NCBI GenBank assembly: GCA_003280915.1 | Contig: QCDL01000005.1 | Span: 40,499 to 104,498 of the forward strand | Reading direction: 5' to 3' | DNA length: 64,000 nt | DNA from: Prochlorococcus sp. AG-355-I04 | GTDB lineage: Bacteria; Cyanobacteriota; Cyanobacteriia; PCC-6307; Cyanobiaceae | The notes under the pieces: generated by a model | What the model saw: the letters and a program-made list of their open reading frames with translations, nothing else | What the model was told of the DNA's origin: nothing | Databases searched by the model: none | Translations under genes and position numbers: made by a program | Part shown: positions 11,021-21,754 of the stretch, one piece after another | How positions within the stretch are numbered: the first letter of the stretch is position 1 | Layout: every line of letters begins with the position of its first letter

Positions 11021-11770
11021 ATGAATAATTTATTAGTGAGAGATGTTAAGTATCTAGATGAACAATACAGAATAGGTGAAGGCATAATTTCGGATGATGC
11101 ATTTAAGCAACTTGAGAAGCTCTTTATTCCTATTGATCCAAACCCTAACTACTTTAATCAAAAAAATAATAAACTTTTGCCAAAATTAGCTAAAGAAAAC
11201 TATAAAGAATTTTTGGAAAGTTTATTAACAAAAACAAGATTAAGCATTCAACCAAAAATTGATGGCTGTGCTATTGCAATTAGATATATAGATGGCAATT
11301 TTAATAAAGCTATTACAAAGAAAGGATTTGATGTCTCAAGCAAAATTAAACAAATTAAAAATGTCCCCGATTGTATTCCTATCAAACGAGATTTTCAAAT
11401 TAGAGGTGAACTATACTCTACAAACCAAGTTGCCGGCATTTCCAAAAGAATTACAAGAAAATACCTCAATGATAAGAAAGGGATTGGAGAAAGTCTCCGC
11501 TTTTGCTGTTTCCAAATACTTAATGGAAGACTTAATCAATACGAAACCCTTAACTATCTTAAAAAATGTGGCTTCAGCACCCCTGAAAGTTACTTCACAA
11601 ATCATACAAGCGAAATCCAAATATATATAAAAAATTGGTTAGAGAAAAAAATATTTGCAAAATATCCAACTAATGGGATAGTTATAAAAATAAATAGTAG
11701 GAAATTACAGTTACTTAGAGAGAAAAGTTTATCTCAAAATAATGAATGGCAATATGCAATTGAAAAATAA
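11021..11770 (+). CDS. Stand-alone NAD-dependent DNA ligase adenylation-domain protein
   Basis: QPKIDGCAIAIRY (KxDG), FQIRGELY, TNGIVIKIN; ends at NEWQYAIEK. Confidence 0.75.
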   Translation: MNNLLVRDVKYLDEQYRIGEGIISDDAFKQLEKLFIPIDPNPNYFNQKNNKLLPKLAKENYKEFLESLLTKTRLSIQPKIDGCAIAIRYIDGNFNKAITKKGFDVSSKIKQIKNVPDCIPIKRDFQIRGELYSTNQVAGISKRITRKYLNDKKGIGESLRFCCFQILNGRLNQYETLNYLKKCGFSTPESYFTNHTSEIQIYIKNWLEKKIFAKYPTNGIVIKINSRKLQLLREKSLSQNNEWQYAIEK

Positions 11771-11878
11771 TATTGAATAGTACCTTCAATAAGAGCTCAC
11801 GATACTGAATTCCAGTATTTACAGTGGAAAAGTAATTAAATTTTGGTTAAATTCCAAAGCAATTTGCAGGATTACTAA

Positions 11879-12808
11879 ATGACTGCCACTATTTCAAGGC
11901 CAAAAATCTCTAAATGGGAAACATCTAATATTCCAAACCTTACAGGCAAAACAGCGCTTATTACTGGTGCGAATAGTGGTCTTGGATATTACACTGCAAA
12001 GGCCTTAGCAGAAAAAAATGCTCATGTTGTTATAGCTTGTAGATCACTCGAAAAAGCTAATCAAACTATCAAAAAACTTAAAGGTCTTAATCCTGAAGGA
12101 TTATTTACACCATTAGAATTAGATTTGTCAGATTTAAAAAATATTGTAGAAGTTCAGTCCAAAATTTTTGATAATTTTGAAAATTTGGATTTACTAATCA
12201 ATAATGCAGGCATTATGCATCCGCCTAAAACTCTTAGTGCCCAAGGATATGAAATACAATTTGCAGTTAATCATCTAGCTCACATGCTTTTGACACTAAA
12301 GTTACTTCCAATTATTGAAAAAAAAGAAGAATCTAGAATAGTGACGGTGACTTCCGGAGCACAATTTTTTGGCAAAGTTGGTTGGAAAAATCTGAAAGCC
12401 GAGAACTATTACAACAAATGGGAATCTTACTCCAATAGCAAATTGGCAAATGTAATGTTTGCTTTGGAACTAAATGAGAACTTAAAGCACAAAAATATAC
12501 TTTCTTTAGCTGCTCACCCAGGAATTGCAAAAACAAATCTCTTTACTGCTCAAAAACCTAACCCTGGTCCATTAGAAACACTCTCATTGGAATTATTTAG
12601 TCCTATTTTTCAAACTGCTGAGATGGGTGCTTTACCTCAGCTTTTTGCAGCTACTTCACCAGACGCAAGAGGCGGTGATCATTATGGTCCTAGATTTAAT
12701 TTCAGAGGTCATCCAAAACTATCCCCTACTTCTCCTTTCGCAATGAATAAAAAAGAAAGAAAAATTTTATGGGGAAAAAGCCTCGAAATACTTAATAACT
12801 TCTTATAA
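11879..12808 (+). CDS. Short-chain dehydrogenase (protochlorophyllide-reductase-like SDR)
   Basis: TALITGANSGLGYYTAKAL, NNAGIM, SYSNSKLAN. Confidence 0.92.
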   Translation: MTATISRPKISKWETSNIPNLTGKTALITGANSGLGYYTAKALAEKNAHVVIACRSLEKANQTIKKLKGLNPEGLFTPLELDLSDLKNIVEVQSKIFDNFENLDLLINNAGIMHPPKTLSAQGYEIQFAVNHLAHMLLTLKLLPIIEKKEESRIVTVTSGAQFFGKVGWKNLKAENYYNKWESYSNSKLANVMFALELNENLKHKNILSLAAHPGIAKTNLFTAQKPNPGPLETLSLELFSPIFQTAEMGALPQLFAATSPDARGGDHYGPRFNFRGHPKLSPTSPFAMNKKERKILWGKSLEILNNFL

Positions 12809-13069
12809 ATTTTTCATTTTTACTAACTTTAGAAAATACTTCAAGATATGTAATTCACTCTCTGAGAGTTTCATAAATTCTGTTAGGGCATCATAATTTT
12901 TTTCATCAATTTTTTTTGACAATTGAATAAAACTATCATGGTTTTCATTAACAAAGCGCTCAGCAATCTGAGACGGAGTTAAACCCTGTTCAATTAATTC
13001 ACCTGGAGCATTTTTCTCCCACTTTTCATAAAACCAAGAGAACCAATATTTTGCAGTATTATCTTCCAT
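12803..13069 (-). CDS. Hypothetical protein; paralog of 23393..23719
   Basis: Shares AExFI/VxxN and LTEFMKLSESELHIL with FLKLTECEMHVF. Confidence 0.75.
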   Translation of the reverse strand: MEDNTAKYWFSWFYEKWEKNAPGELIEQGLTPSQIAERFVNENHDSFIQLSKKIDEKNYDALTEFMKLSESELHILKYFLKLVKMKNL

Positions 13070-13169
13070 TAATTAAATTTTCTTGGGCGAATACTATAAA
13101 TACTGAAGAAAAATCTCATGATTGAATTACCCTTTAAACACAATTAATATAAATGCAATTATTAATTTA

Positions 13170-14600
13170 ATGATAGATAATCATTTAAGTAAAAGAGATA
13201 TTAATCTTGTAATTGGATTAGGTAAATCTGGATTTTGGGCTGCCAAGTATTTGAAAAGCATCAATAAGAGAGTAATTGTTTGGGAAAGTAAAGATGGGAT
13301 AGAATTCTTAGAAAGAAAAACAGCATTAGAAGAGCTTAATATCATAGTTTCTCTAAATAAAGAATTTGTATTTGAAGAAATTCAACCTTTTTTGAAAGAG
13401 ATCGAATCTGTTGTTGTAAGTCCATCAATACCTTATGACCATATAACTGTTATTGAATTAAAAAAAAAGGGAATTAAAGTAATTGGAGAAATTAATGTTG
13501 CATGGGAAATTTTAAAAGACACAAATTGGATAGGTATTACTGGCACAAATGGCAAGACTACTGTTACTCATCTACTAAGCCATATACTCTGTGATACTGG
13601 ATTATATGCTCCTTTTGCTGGAAATATTGGTACACCTTTATGTAAGTATGCTCACTCCAAAAAACATGAAAAAATTGATTGGGTTGTAGCTGAATTAAGC
13701 AGTTATCAAATAGAAATATCTCCAGAAGTAAAACCTAATATTGGGATATGGACAACCTTCACAGAAGATCATCTTGAAAGACATAAAACACTTGAAAACT
13801 ATTTCAACATAAAAAAAAGCTTGTTAGAAAAATCTGATTTTAGAATTTATAATTATGACGATAAAAACCTGAGAAATCACTACAGTTCACTATCAAGAGG
13901 GGTTTGGATAACAACTAGTTTTGATAAATCAAATTTTATTCATTGCGATTATTGGATAGATGAACAATCGTACATTGTTGAGAGAGGGAAGAAATTATTC
14001 AAACTTGAACATTTTTCTTTAAAAGGAATGCATAATCTTCAAAATCTTTTATTGGTAATTGCAGCAGCAAGAAAAGTTGGATTATCTGGTAAGAAGATTA
14101 AAGATTCTTTATCTAATTACAAACAATTACCCCATAGGATGGAAACAATTTATAAAAATAATGATATGGAAATCATTAATGATAGTAAAGCTACAAATTT
14201 TGACTCATCTATTGCGGGAATAAGTTCAATTGAAGGTCAAATAATAATAATTGCTGGGGGTAGATTAAAAGGCAATGAATATAGTGAGTGGATAAAAGTT
14301 TTAAAGAAAAAAGTTAAATGTGTTTTCCTTTTTGGAGAGAGCTCAAAAGTCCTAAAAATGGCGCTTATTAATGAAGGGTTTAAAAAAAATATTTTTGAAT
14401 TTTCAGAACTAAAAGAGCTTATAAATTTTGTTTTTAATTATATGCAAAATAATAGGGTTGGAACATTATTATTCTCACCTTCTTGCTCTAGTTTTGATCA
14501 ATTTAAAAATTATGAAGAGCGTGGAGATTATTTCAAGAAATTAATAAGTGAAAAATTATTGGATAATAAATCCATTTTTTGTTCAAGTATCATTTCGTAA
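13170..14600 (+). CDS. murD: UDP-N-acetylmuramoylalanine--D-glutamate ligase (ORF track start 13122 is probably too early)
   Basis: [51 protein letters not shown]. Confidence 0.95.
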   Translation: MIDNHLSKRDINLVIGLGKSGFWAAKYLKSINKRVIVWESKDGIEFLERKTALEELNIIVSLNKEFVFEEIQPFLKEIESVVVSPSIPYDHITVIELKKKGIKVIGEINVAWEILKDTNWIGITGTNGKTTVTHLLSHILCDTGLYAPFAGNIGTPLCKYAHSKKHEKIDWVVAELSSYQIEISPEVKPNIGIWTTFTEDHLERHKTLENYFNIKKSLLEKSDFRIYNYDDKNLRNHYSSLSRGVWITTSFDKSNFIHCDYWIDEQSYIVERGKKLFKLEHFSLKGMHNLQNLLLVIAAARKVGLSGKKIKDSLSNYKQLPHRMETIYKNNDMEIINDSKATNFDSSIAGISSIEGQIIIIAGGRLKGNEYSEWIKVLKKKVKCVFLFGESSKVLKMALINEGFKKNIFEFSELKELINFVFNYMQNNRVGTLLFSPSCSSFDQFKNYEERGDYFKKLISEKLLDNKSIFCSSIIS

Positions 14601-14686
14601 TTTTCAGGTCGGTCATCACAACCGTTTACCCTCTAGCAAATATTCACTTAATTAGTTAGATTTTGACTATAAATTAACCACTAGCA

Positions 14687-15001
14687 ATGAGTGAATCTAA
14701 CAATTTACCTCAAGCAATAAGTCATAAAAAATTAAGTTACTTGATGCTTAAGGCACAAAAGGATTCTCATTTTTCTGATGAATTAGCAGAAATAGAAAGC
14801 CCTGAAAAAAGAGAATTTGAAGAGTTAATCAACAATTGGGAAGCTTCAACTAAGAAGGTAGTTAATGAGTTATCAAAAAGAAAAGAGAATTTACTAAAAG
14901 ATAAATCACCAAATTCCTTAATTGCACTTGGTGCTATGGAAGTTCACCTTAATATGGCTTTGCAAGCCTTAAATGCATTTAATAAAGGAGTTGATGGGTA
15001 A
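14687..15001 (+). CDS. Conserved hypothetical protein
   Basis: 104 aa ORF with clear coding character. Confidence 0.65.
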   Translation: MSESNNLPQAISHKKLSYLMLKAQKDSHFSDELAEIESPEKREFEELINNWEASTKKVVNELSKRKENLLKDKSPNSLIALGAMEVHLNMALQALNAFNKGVDG

Positions 15002-15014
15002 AATAACAGATAAG

Positions 15015-15749
15015 TTATAAGGAAGGCATCGAAAATAAGAGAAAATCTAAGTTTTTCTCAGTATCTATAGAAACATCATCATAATAATTAACTTCAAAAC
15101 CCAAGCCATCGCCAGATTCGAGAAATATATTTGAATTAGAGTCTTTACTTTTTAATAAAAGATTACCTTCTATTATTTGGATCCAATTATATTTATCGAT
15201 TTTTAATGGCAATTTTTTTTCTTTAATTGGCTTATATTTACAACGCCATAAAGAAATACTTTGATTTAAAGAAAGCTTATTATTTTTAGAATCTTTGTAA
15301 TTAAAAATAAGATTGTCCCACAACTTTTCATTTAATGAAATTTGATCATATCGAGGTTTGATATTTTCTTTTTGAGGGTATATCCAAATCTGGAACAACT
15401 TACAGGTCTCATTTTCTTCATTCTTCTCGCTATGAGAGATTCCAGTACCTGCAGACATAACTTGTACTTCATCTTTGTGAATTTTTCCAAGATTGTTTAA
15501 CGAGTCTCTATGAGTTATTGCTCCTTTTGTTACGACAGTAATAATTTCCATATTTGCATGAGAATGTGTATTAAACCCTGCATTAGGAGAAATAATATCT
15601 TCGTTTATAACTCTAATTTTCCCAAAATTATCCCATTTTGGATCTCTATGCTCTGCGAAAGAAAATGAATGCATTGAATGCAGCCAATCTCTTCTTGATA
15701 AAAATCTATCATCGGATTTTCTTATTTTAATAATATTAAAAACCATCAA
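15015..15749 (-). CDS. Pirin-family cupin protein
   Basis: HSFSFAEHRDPKWDNFGKIRVINEDIISPNAGFNTHSHANMEIITVV. Confidence 0.95.
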   Translation of the reverse strand: MMVFNIIKIRKSDDRFLSRRDWLHSMHSFSFAEHRDPKWDNFGKIRVINEDIISPNAGFNTHSHANMEIITVVTKGAITHRDSLNNLGKIHKDEVQVMSAGTGISHSEKNEENETCKLFQIWIYPQKENIKPRYDQISLNEKLWDNLIFNYKDSKNNKLSLNQSISLWRCKYKPIKEKKLPLKIDKYNWIQIIEGNLLLKSKDSNSNIFLESGDGLGFEVNYYDDVSIDTEKNLDFLLFSMPSL

Positions 15750-15840
15750 AATTAAATAGAATGAAAAAATTCTAAATAATTAGAAAAATATTTGTAAAAT
15801 TTTTTGATAAATTATTCCTAAAAAAAAACAAATATTAAAT

Positions 15841-15969
15841 TTAAAAATTTATTTTACTCTGAGCCTTATTAGCCTTTATCAATATTTTTTGTGCTTCGTC
15901 TCTTGTAAGGCATTTTTCTGCTTTTACGTTTAAGTTTTTAAGTTTTTGCAGTTGCTTTGTGTTACTCAT
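15841..15969 (-). CDS. Small protein, 42 aa
   Basis: Manual: MSNTKQLQKLKNLNVKAEKCLTRDEAQKILIKANKAQSKINF. Confidence 0.6.
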   Translation of the reverse strand: MSNTKQLQKLKNLNVKAEKCLTRDEAQKILIKANKAQSKINF

Positions 15970-16034
15970 AATTTAACCTGTTCTTAACTCTATTTTAACA
16001 TAAGTTTAAATTAATCGCCTCTTAAACCTTGGTA

Positions 16035-16577
16035 TCAAATCGTTTTTACTGCTTTGAGAATGGAATTATCAGAACAGTATAGAGGATGTATTGGATTATC
16101 TTTGATTGTTTTCTTAATTAAAAGCGGTCCCAAAGGATTATCAAAATTATTTTTTCTGATTGAGTTATATTGCATTATTTTTTTTGATATTCTTTTATTT
16201 CTATTTAGAAATTTTCCTTTGTTACCCCAACCTAACCATAAATCACAATTTTTATTTTCAGACCAGTGTTTTAAGTTTTTATAAATATGATTATTGTTTC
16301 GATAACCCACAGGGTTTTTATGTTTAAAAAGTTTTTCTGGTTTGCTTGAAATAAGAGCAAATAGATTTATTAATTTTACTTTGCCGTAATTATTATTTTT
16401 CGAAATTTTGATTATCTTTTTTGTTGTATTGTCTAAGAAAACTTCATCCGACAATGAGGGATTTAAACCAATAAAAATAATTTCCTTTGAAGATTTAGAA
16501 ACCTTATAACTTAAACTCCATCTATATAGTTTGTTGGCACTTATTAAACAATTTCTTTCTAGAAATAAATTATTCAA
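16035..16577 (-). CDS. DUF1643-like protein
   Basis: FIGLNPSLSDE...KLINLFALISSKPEKL...CDLWLGWGNKG. Confidence 0.8.
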   Translation of the reverse strand: MNNLFLERNCLISANKLYRWSLSYKVSKSSKEIIFIGLNPSLSDEVFLDNTTKKIIKISKNNNYGKVKLINLFALISSKPEKLFKHKNPVGYRNNNHIYKNLKHWSENKNCDLWLGWGNKGKFLNRNKRISKKIMQYNSIRKNNFDNPLGPLLIKKTIKDNPIHPLYCSDNSILKAVKTI

Positions 16578-17059
16578 CCTAAACCCACACCTCTAGCCAT
16601 GAGAGTGGCAAACAAAGGTATTGTTGCAAAGCCCACTAATTCGGTAGTAATGATTAGTCTGAACCTCTTGACTAGATTTTCAGATATTTCAGGTAATTTA
16701 TTCTTACTTAATGGAATGGCCCATAAGATATAGGTTGTTGTTGGGTATAAAGAAAGTAATCCGACAATAATATAAAGAGAAACCTTTATCCAAAACACAG
16801 GATTACCTGTATAGAAATCACCTCCTTGACCAAAATACTTAACACGCAAAATCCCAGTAACTAATATCGCAACTCCTGCTAAACCATAAACAACATCTGC
16901 AATTATCATTGAGATCGTCTCATTTCTATTAAGACCTACTTTGAGAGTCAATCTTTCAAACAAAAGAGAACCGAAACACAATATTATTCCTAAATAATGA
17001 ATATATGCTACTAATGCACTTTTAGCAATTTCACCTGTCAATAAAGTTCCTAATAACAT
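16574..17059 (-). CDS. DUF2214-like membrane protein
   Basis: AYIHYLGIILCFGSLLFERL... 161 aa multi-TM. Confidence 0.8.
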   Translation of the reverse strand: MLLGTLLTGEIAKSALVAYIHYLGIILCFGSLLFERLTLKVGLNRNETISMIIADVVYGLAGVAILVTGILRVKYFGQGGDFYTGNPVFWIKVSLYIIVGLLSLYPTTTYILWAIPLSKNKLPEISENLVKRFRLIITTELVGFATIPLFATLMARGVGLG

Positions 17060-17147
17060 TTTCTAGTCAAAATTTATACAATACTAACTACCAAATAAAG
17101 AATTTGTTTAGAAAATAAATTAAACAATAAAAAGTCAAATATTGAAT

Positions 17148-17897
17148 CTAGGACTCTAAAAACCTTTTTTGACCATCTTCAAAGAAATCCTTTTTATTCC
17201 ATACTTCGATTACGTCTGGGAAATGTTTTTCCATACAATTATCACAAACCCCATGACTGAATCTAATATCACTAATTTTCGAAAGATATTTTTCTAAATG
17301 CATCCAATCGCCCTCCTTATTTTTCACTTCTCTGCAATATGAACAGACAGATAAAATACCTTCCTGTTTGTGCAAGTTAGACAAAGCATCTAGCAAGTTC
17401 AATGACTTTTTTCTAAGCTCTAAAAATGAAACTATTTGCTTGGATAATAATTCCATAATATTGAATTGTTGTGTAGTTAGATTTCCTGGCTTTCTGTCTA
17501 TTACACAAAGAGTTCCAAGTTTATTACCATCACTATTTCTAAGGGGAAAACCTGCATAAAAACGAATCTTGGGGTCTCCTGTTACCAATGGATTATTTAT
17601 AAACCTCTCATCTTGGAAAGCATCATGAATAATTAATGGACTATTTTCTTTTATTGCATGGGTACAAAAAGACCAATCTCTTCTAGTTTCTGATATTTGA
17701 AGTCCTATTTTGGATTTAAACCATTGTTTATCTTTGTCTACCAATGTCATTAAAGAAATAGGCACATTACAGGTTGTAGCAGCAATTTTTGTAATATCGT
17801 CATAACATGATTCTGGCTTGGTTCCCAAAATCCTATATTCTGCTAAAGCTTTTAATCTTCTTTCCTCTTCTTCTTTTTTTGATACAAGATTCTGCAT
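17148..17897 (-). CDS. GAF-domain protein with C-terminal Cys-rich segment
   Basis: ISLMTLVDKDKQWFKSKIGLQISETRRDWSFCTHAI; CSYCREVK...CDNC. Confidence 0.88.
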   Translation of the reverse strand: MQNLVSKKEEEERRLKALAEYRILGTKPESCYDDITKIAATTCNVPISLMTLVDKDKQWFKSKIGLQISETRRDWSFCTHAIKENSPLIIHDAFQDERFINNPLVTGDPKIRFYAGFPLRNSDGNKLGTLCVIDRKPGNLTTQQFNIMELLSKQIVSFLELRKKSLNLLDALSNLHKQEGILSVCSYCREVKNKEGDWMHLEKYLSKISDIRFSHGVCDNCMEKHFPDVIEVWNKKDFFEDGQKRFLES

Positions 17898-18028
17898 TAA
17901 TCTTCACCAATAATTAAAACTTTAAAATTAAATTTTCTCCAAAAAACTTTTTCTGTCTAATACTTAATAAAAAAAAGATAAACTTATTGAATTGTTACTT
18001 ACTGATTTATTACGTATTAATTTATTAT

Positions 18029-19261
18029 TTATTGATTTAACTTTGAGACTGCCATCCCAGCGATCCATCCACTTGTCCAACAATGTTGAAAATTAAATCC
18101 ACCAGTTATCCCATCAACATCCAAAACTTCTCCAGAAAAAAATAATCCTGGACATATTAAGCTCTCCATACTTTTAAAATTAACCTCATTAATTTTTACG
18201 CCTCCGGAAGTAACAAATTCCTCTCCAAATGGACCTTTGCCCGAAATTATATATTTATCCCTCATTAGGGTATTTATCATTTTCTCTCTTTCATCCGCAA
18301 GTAAATCAGCCCACTTTTTCTCTTTATCAATACCTATTTTCTTTAATAAAAAAATCCATAATCTTTTTGTCAATAGTGGAACAGGTCTACTATTAATAAG
18401 ATTCACCTTGCCTTTATTTAATCTTAAATAATTAATTTTTTCTTTTAAATCCTCATAACTTAAAGAAGACCATTTAATGATTAAATTAAATTTATATTTT
18501 TGGCTATAAAGTTCCCTTGCTGCAATTGATGAAAGTTTTAATACTGCTGGCCCACTAAACCCCCAATGCGTTATTAGTAAATCGCCTCTATTTTGAAAAT
18601 TCTTATTGTTTAAATTAATTTCTATATCTATGCCCCTTATCGATACCCCACTACATTCATCCAAATTTGGTTCTTTTGTGGAAAAAGTAAAAAGCGATGG
18701 TACAGGTTTAACAATGGTGTGTCCAAGATTTTGAGCTAATTTATATCCGCTTGGATTACCTCCAGTTGAAAGAATAATATTTTTTGCAGTTACCTTTGCT
18801 TTTTTAAGACTAAAAATATTGAATATATTATCTGGAGTTTTTGCAATTTCTTTTACAAAAAATTTTGTTAGTATTTCTACGTTTTTTGATAAAGCACTTT
18901 TTCTCAAACAATCAATAACATCTGAAGAAGAATTAGACACTGGGAATACTCTTAGATCTTCCTCAATTTTTAATTTTAAACCTTTTTTCTCAAACCAATC
19001 GTATACATCTCCAGCAGCAAAACGATTAAATGATTCCAAGAGCTGAATTCCACCTCTGGGGTAATTCTCAATTAGTTCATTCGGTATCCATGTCGCATTA
19101 GTGACGTTACATCTTCCCCCTCCACTAATCCTTACTTTCTCCATAAGTTTTGAAGTTCCTTCAAGAATTATTATTCTTTTTATTCCATTTTCAGCAGCGG
19201 TTATTGCTGTCATAAAACCGGCTGCACCGCCTCCAACAACTGCTAAATCAAAAGTTTCCAA
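18029..19261 (-). CDS. HI0933/YhiN-like FAD-dependent oxidoreductase
   Basis: VVGGGAAGFMTAITAAENG, KVRISGGGRCNVTN, GEVLDVDGITGGFNFQHCWTSGWIAG. Confidence 0.93.
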   Translation of the reverse strand: METFDLAVVGGGAAGFMTAITAAENGIKRIIILEGTSKLMEKVRISGGGRCNVTNATWIPNELIENYPRGGIQLLESFNRFAAGDVYDWFEKKGLKLKIEEDLRVFPVSNSSSDVIDCLRKSALSKNVEILTKFFVKEIAKTPDNIFNIFSLKKAKVTAKNIILSTGGNPSGYKLAQNLGHTIVKPVPSLFTFSTKEPNLDECSGVSIRGIDIEINLNNKNFQNRGDLLITHWGFSGPAVLKLSSIAARELYSQKYKFNLIIKWSSLSYEDLKEKINYLRLNKGKVNLINSRPVPLLTKRLWIFLLKKIGIDKEKKWADLLADEREKMINTLMRDKYIISGKGPFGEEFVTSGGVKINEVNFKSMESLICPGLFFSGEVLDVDGITGGFNFQHCWTSGWIAGMAVSKLNQ

Positions 19262-19446
19262 AAACTTATTATTTAATATGCTTCAATACGATAATAGCAA
19301 GTAGTTATAAAGAAAAATTAGTCCAAAAACCATTAAAAAATAAATATAAAACTTTAAAAGTACATAATAAATAGCTACGATTTGCTAATTTTTAAATTTC
19401 TAGAAAAATCAACACAGTCGTTATTTTTATGCTGTAACTTAATTAA

Positions 19447-19683
19447 ATGATTTTGTTATTTTCTTACGTTAAATATTCTGAGGCCAGTTTTCCAATGACT
19501 GGTCAATATACTGCTCTTCTTTTAATAACTTCTGTTATTTGGGTTCTACTTTGGGTTGGATATAGACAAAATAAGATAAATGATGAGATCAAGAAAAAAG
19601 AAAAAGAAGAAAGAATTAATGCGAAAGTTCAAAGAAGAAAGAAGCTAGAGAGTTTGTACCCTACTAATAAAAAAACTGTTTAG
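19447..19683 (+). CDS. Small membrane protein, conserved hypothetical
   Basis: 78 aa ORF with TM then charged coil. Confidence 0.65.
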   Translation: MILLFSYVKYSEASFPMTGQYTALLLITSVIWVLLWVGYRQNKINDEIKKKEKEERINAKVQRRKKLESLYPTNKKTV

Positions 19684-19708
19684 AATTAATAAATTATTTT
19701 CAGTAAAT

Positions 19709-19807
19709 ATGAAAAAAAATAATTTCAAATCACTAATTCAGTACTTACCGGGGGTTTTGATTCTTATTTATGTATTCTTTTTAGCATTTACTCAATTTAT
19801 AAAATAA
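19709..19807 (+). CDS. Small protein, 32 aa, single TM
   Basis: Manual: MKKNNFKSLIQYLPGVLILIYVFFLAFTQFIK. Confidence 0.5.
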   Translation: MKKNNFKSLIQYLPGVLILIYVFFLAFTQFIK

Positions 19808-19828
19808 AATTTTTAAATATTATTCGTT

Positions 19829-20701
19829 TTGATTGGAATCCTTTCTGCTTTTGGAGCTGCTACATCATGGACATATGCGTGCTTTATTTGGCGCTCGCAA
19901 ACTCAAAAATATAAATCAATAGATATTAATTTAATAAAAAATATAATAGCTTTTATAGTTTTTATACCTGCTTTTATCAATCTAAGTTCTACAACTGAAT
20001 TAAAAAACATATTTATCCTATTAATTAGTGGAATAATAGGTATTGGTTTAGGTGATACTTTCTATTTAAAGTCACTACAAATAATTGGCACAAGGAAAAC
20101 TTTATCTATAGAAACTCTTTCTCCGATAATGGCAGCTTTATCAGGGGAATTTTTTATTAATGAAAATTTAACAACTAAATCATGGGTTGGAATAATTATA
20201 GTAACGATTTCGCTATTCATAATTCTCAGAAATGGTAACGATTTTAAAGAGGAAAACTCCTCTTTCTCAGAAAAAAATAACTTTAAGATTTTTGCTTTTC
20301 CTTTTTTATCAGTTTTATGTGCTGTTTTTGGAGGTCTTTTATCAAGGATGGTTTTCCTTCAAAGCAATTTATCTCCTTTCCTTACCACTGAAATAAGATT
20401 ATTAGGTGCAATAATTTTTTTAATTAGTCTAAAAGGATTTAAGATTAATTTTTTCTTAAAATACATAGACAAAAAACAACAAAAAAGATTTTTTATTTCA
20501 ATACTTCTTGGAACAAATGTAGGAATATTTCTGCAACAAGTTGTCTTTAAAACCCTTCCCATAGGAGTAGGATGGGCTTTATTAAGCGTATCTCCAGTAA
20601 TTTCCTTATTTTTTGCTAAGACTGAGGAAAGAGAAATTACCAAAAAAATAATATTTTTTACTTGTTTTTTATTTTTTGGGTTGACATTAATAATTCTTTA
20701 A
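19829..20701 (+). CDS. EamA/DMT-family transporter (TTG start)
   Basis: Multi-TM 290 aa, duplicated EamA-like halves. Confidence 0.88.
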   Translation: MIGILSAFGAATSWTYACFIWRSQTQKYKSIDINLIKNIIAFIVFIPAFINLSSTTELKNIFILLISGIIGIGLGDTFYLKSLQIIGTRKTLSIETLSPIMAALSGEFFINENLTTKSWVGIIIVTISLFIILRNGNDFKEENSSFSEKNNFKIFAFPFLSVLCAVFGGLLSRMVFLQSNLSPFLTTEIRLLGAIIFLISLKGFKINFFLKYIDKKQQKRFFISILLGTNVGIFLQQVVFKTLPIGVGWALLSVSPVISLFFAKTEEREITKKIIFFTCFLFFGLTLIIL

Positions 20702-20777
20702 TCTCTGAGTTAATGTAAAAAATACTCATGTTAATAAAAATTAAATGAAATAAAATTACCCTATAAACACTAAAAAA

Positions 20778-20900
20778 ATGAAAACATTAAAGAAAAAAAG
20801 ACTCGGAACATTGGAAGTTTATGTTATTTTTTTAAGCTGCATTTATGCAGGCTTTATAGGTTATAAATCTCTATTAAATGTTTTATTTACTTGGAATTAA
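20778..20900 (+). CDS. Small protein, 40 aa, TM
   Basis: Manual: MKTLKKKRLGTLEVYVIFLSCIYAGFIGYKSLLNVLFTWN. Confidence 0.55.
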   Translation: MKTLKKKRLGTLEVYVIFLSCIYAGFIGYKSLLNVLFTWN

Positions 20901-21031
20901 TTAATTCTTTCTAATGATTTAATCAACTTACCTCCATCTTGGTCATCATCATCATTTGAAGCGAAAAATAAAAAAAATATTCCTAAAGAAGCTATAGATA
21001 GCGAAATTGACAATACAGAAAGCTCATCCAT
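20897..21031 (-). CDS. Small protein, 44 aa, TM plus acidic DDDDQDGG tail
   Basis: Manual: MDELSVLSISLSIASLGIFFLFFASNDDDDQDGGKLIKSLERIN. Confidence 0.65.
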   Translation of the reverse strand: MDELSVLSISLSIASLGIFFLFFASNDDDDQDGGKLIKSLERIN

Positions 21032-21150
21032 AAATTAGAAATTTTTTTTATGATAATCGAAAAAGAATAAAAGACAGTAAAGAAATACACATTCTCGACA
21101 ATAAATATTTCTTTTATTTATAAAATTAAAAAACACATCCGAACTGTTTC

Positions 21151-21426
21151 GTGAAAGTTCTAATAACTTCCCCCTGTAGTGCAAGCGTAATAATTCAGTA
21201 TGGAATAAAAAGTTGGCCTATTTGGGAATGTGAGCCAAGCAAATTTCAATGGAATTACGATGATAAGGAGATTTGCTTAATTATTGAAGGTCAAGCAAAA
21301 ATAATTACCCAAAACGGTGACATTTACGTGATTAAAGCTGGAGATCTAATTGAGTTTCCTGCTGGACTTAACTGCGAATGGGAAGTAACCAAAAGTATTA
21401 AAAAACATTATCGATTGGGTAGCTAA
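21151..21426 (+). CDS. Cupin-domain protein
   Basis: IIEGQAKIITQNGDIYVIKAGDLIEFPAGLNCEWEV. Confidence 0.9.
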   Translation: MKVLITSPCSASVIIQYGIKSWPIWECEPSKFQWNYDDKEICLIIEGQAKIITQNGDIYVIKAGDLIEFPAGLNCEWEVTKSIKKHYRLGS

Positions 21427-21517
21427 ATTTAAGAAAAAATATTTTTTCTTCTTTACTGTTAATTCAATGTAGATAAAATATGATTAATAAGTAATTTTCA
21501 AGAAGGAAAATCATATC

Positions 21518-21688
21518 ATGCCTTTTACTGATCAAGAATACTTTGAGGTTATTGAAAAAAACGAAATAGTAAAAAAGGCCTTTGAAAATATTAAGCAAAT
21601 TTGCATTGATTTACAAAAACAAACAAATTGTCCTGAAGAGGACCTAAAAGATTTTCTTGAGTTTATTTCTAAACAATGGAATAAGTAA
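21518..21688 (+). CDS. Small protein, 56 aa
   Basis: Manual: MPFTDQEYFEVIEKNEIVKKAFENIKQICIDLQKQTNCPEEDLKDFLEFISKQWNK; reading favoured over the reverse-strand 70 aa ORF. Confidence 0.6.
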   Translation: MPFTDQEYFEVIEKNEIVKKAFENIKQICIDLQKQTNCPEEDLKDFLEFISKQWNK

Positions 21689-21754
21689 TAATTAAAAAGC
21701 CTTTTAAGAATAATAGATTTAAAATCACAATTCAGTTCTCTCACAGAATTAGCT

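Noticed and set aside
21532-21744. Minus-strand 70-aa ORF
   Set aside because: Opposite-strand ORF 21518..21688 has a better amino-acid composition and an AGAAGGAA ribosome-site-like sequence
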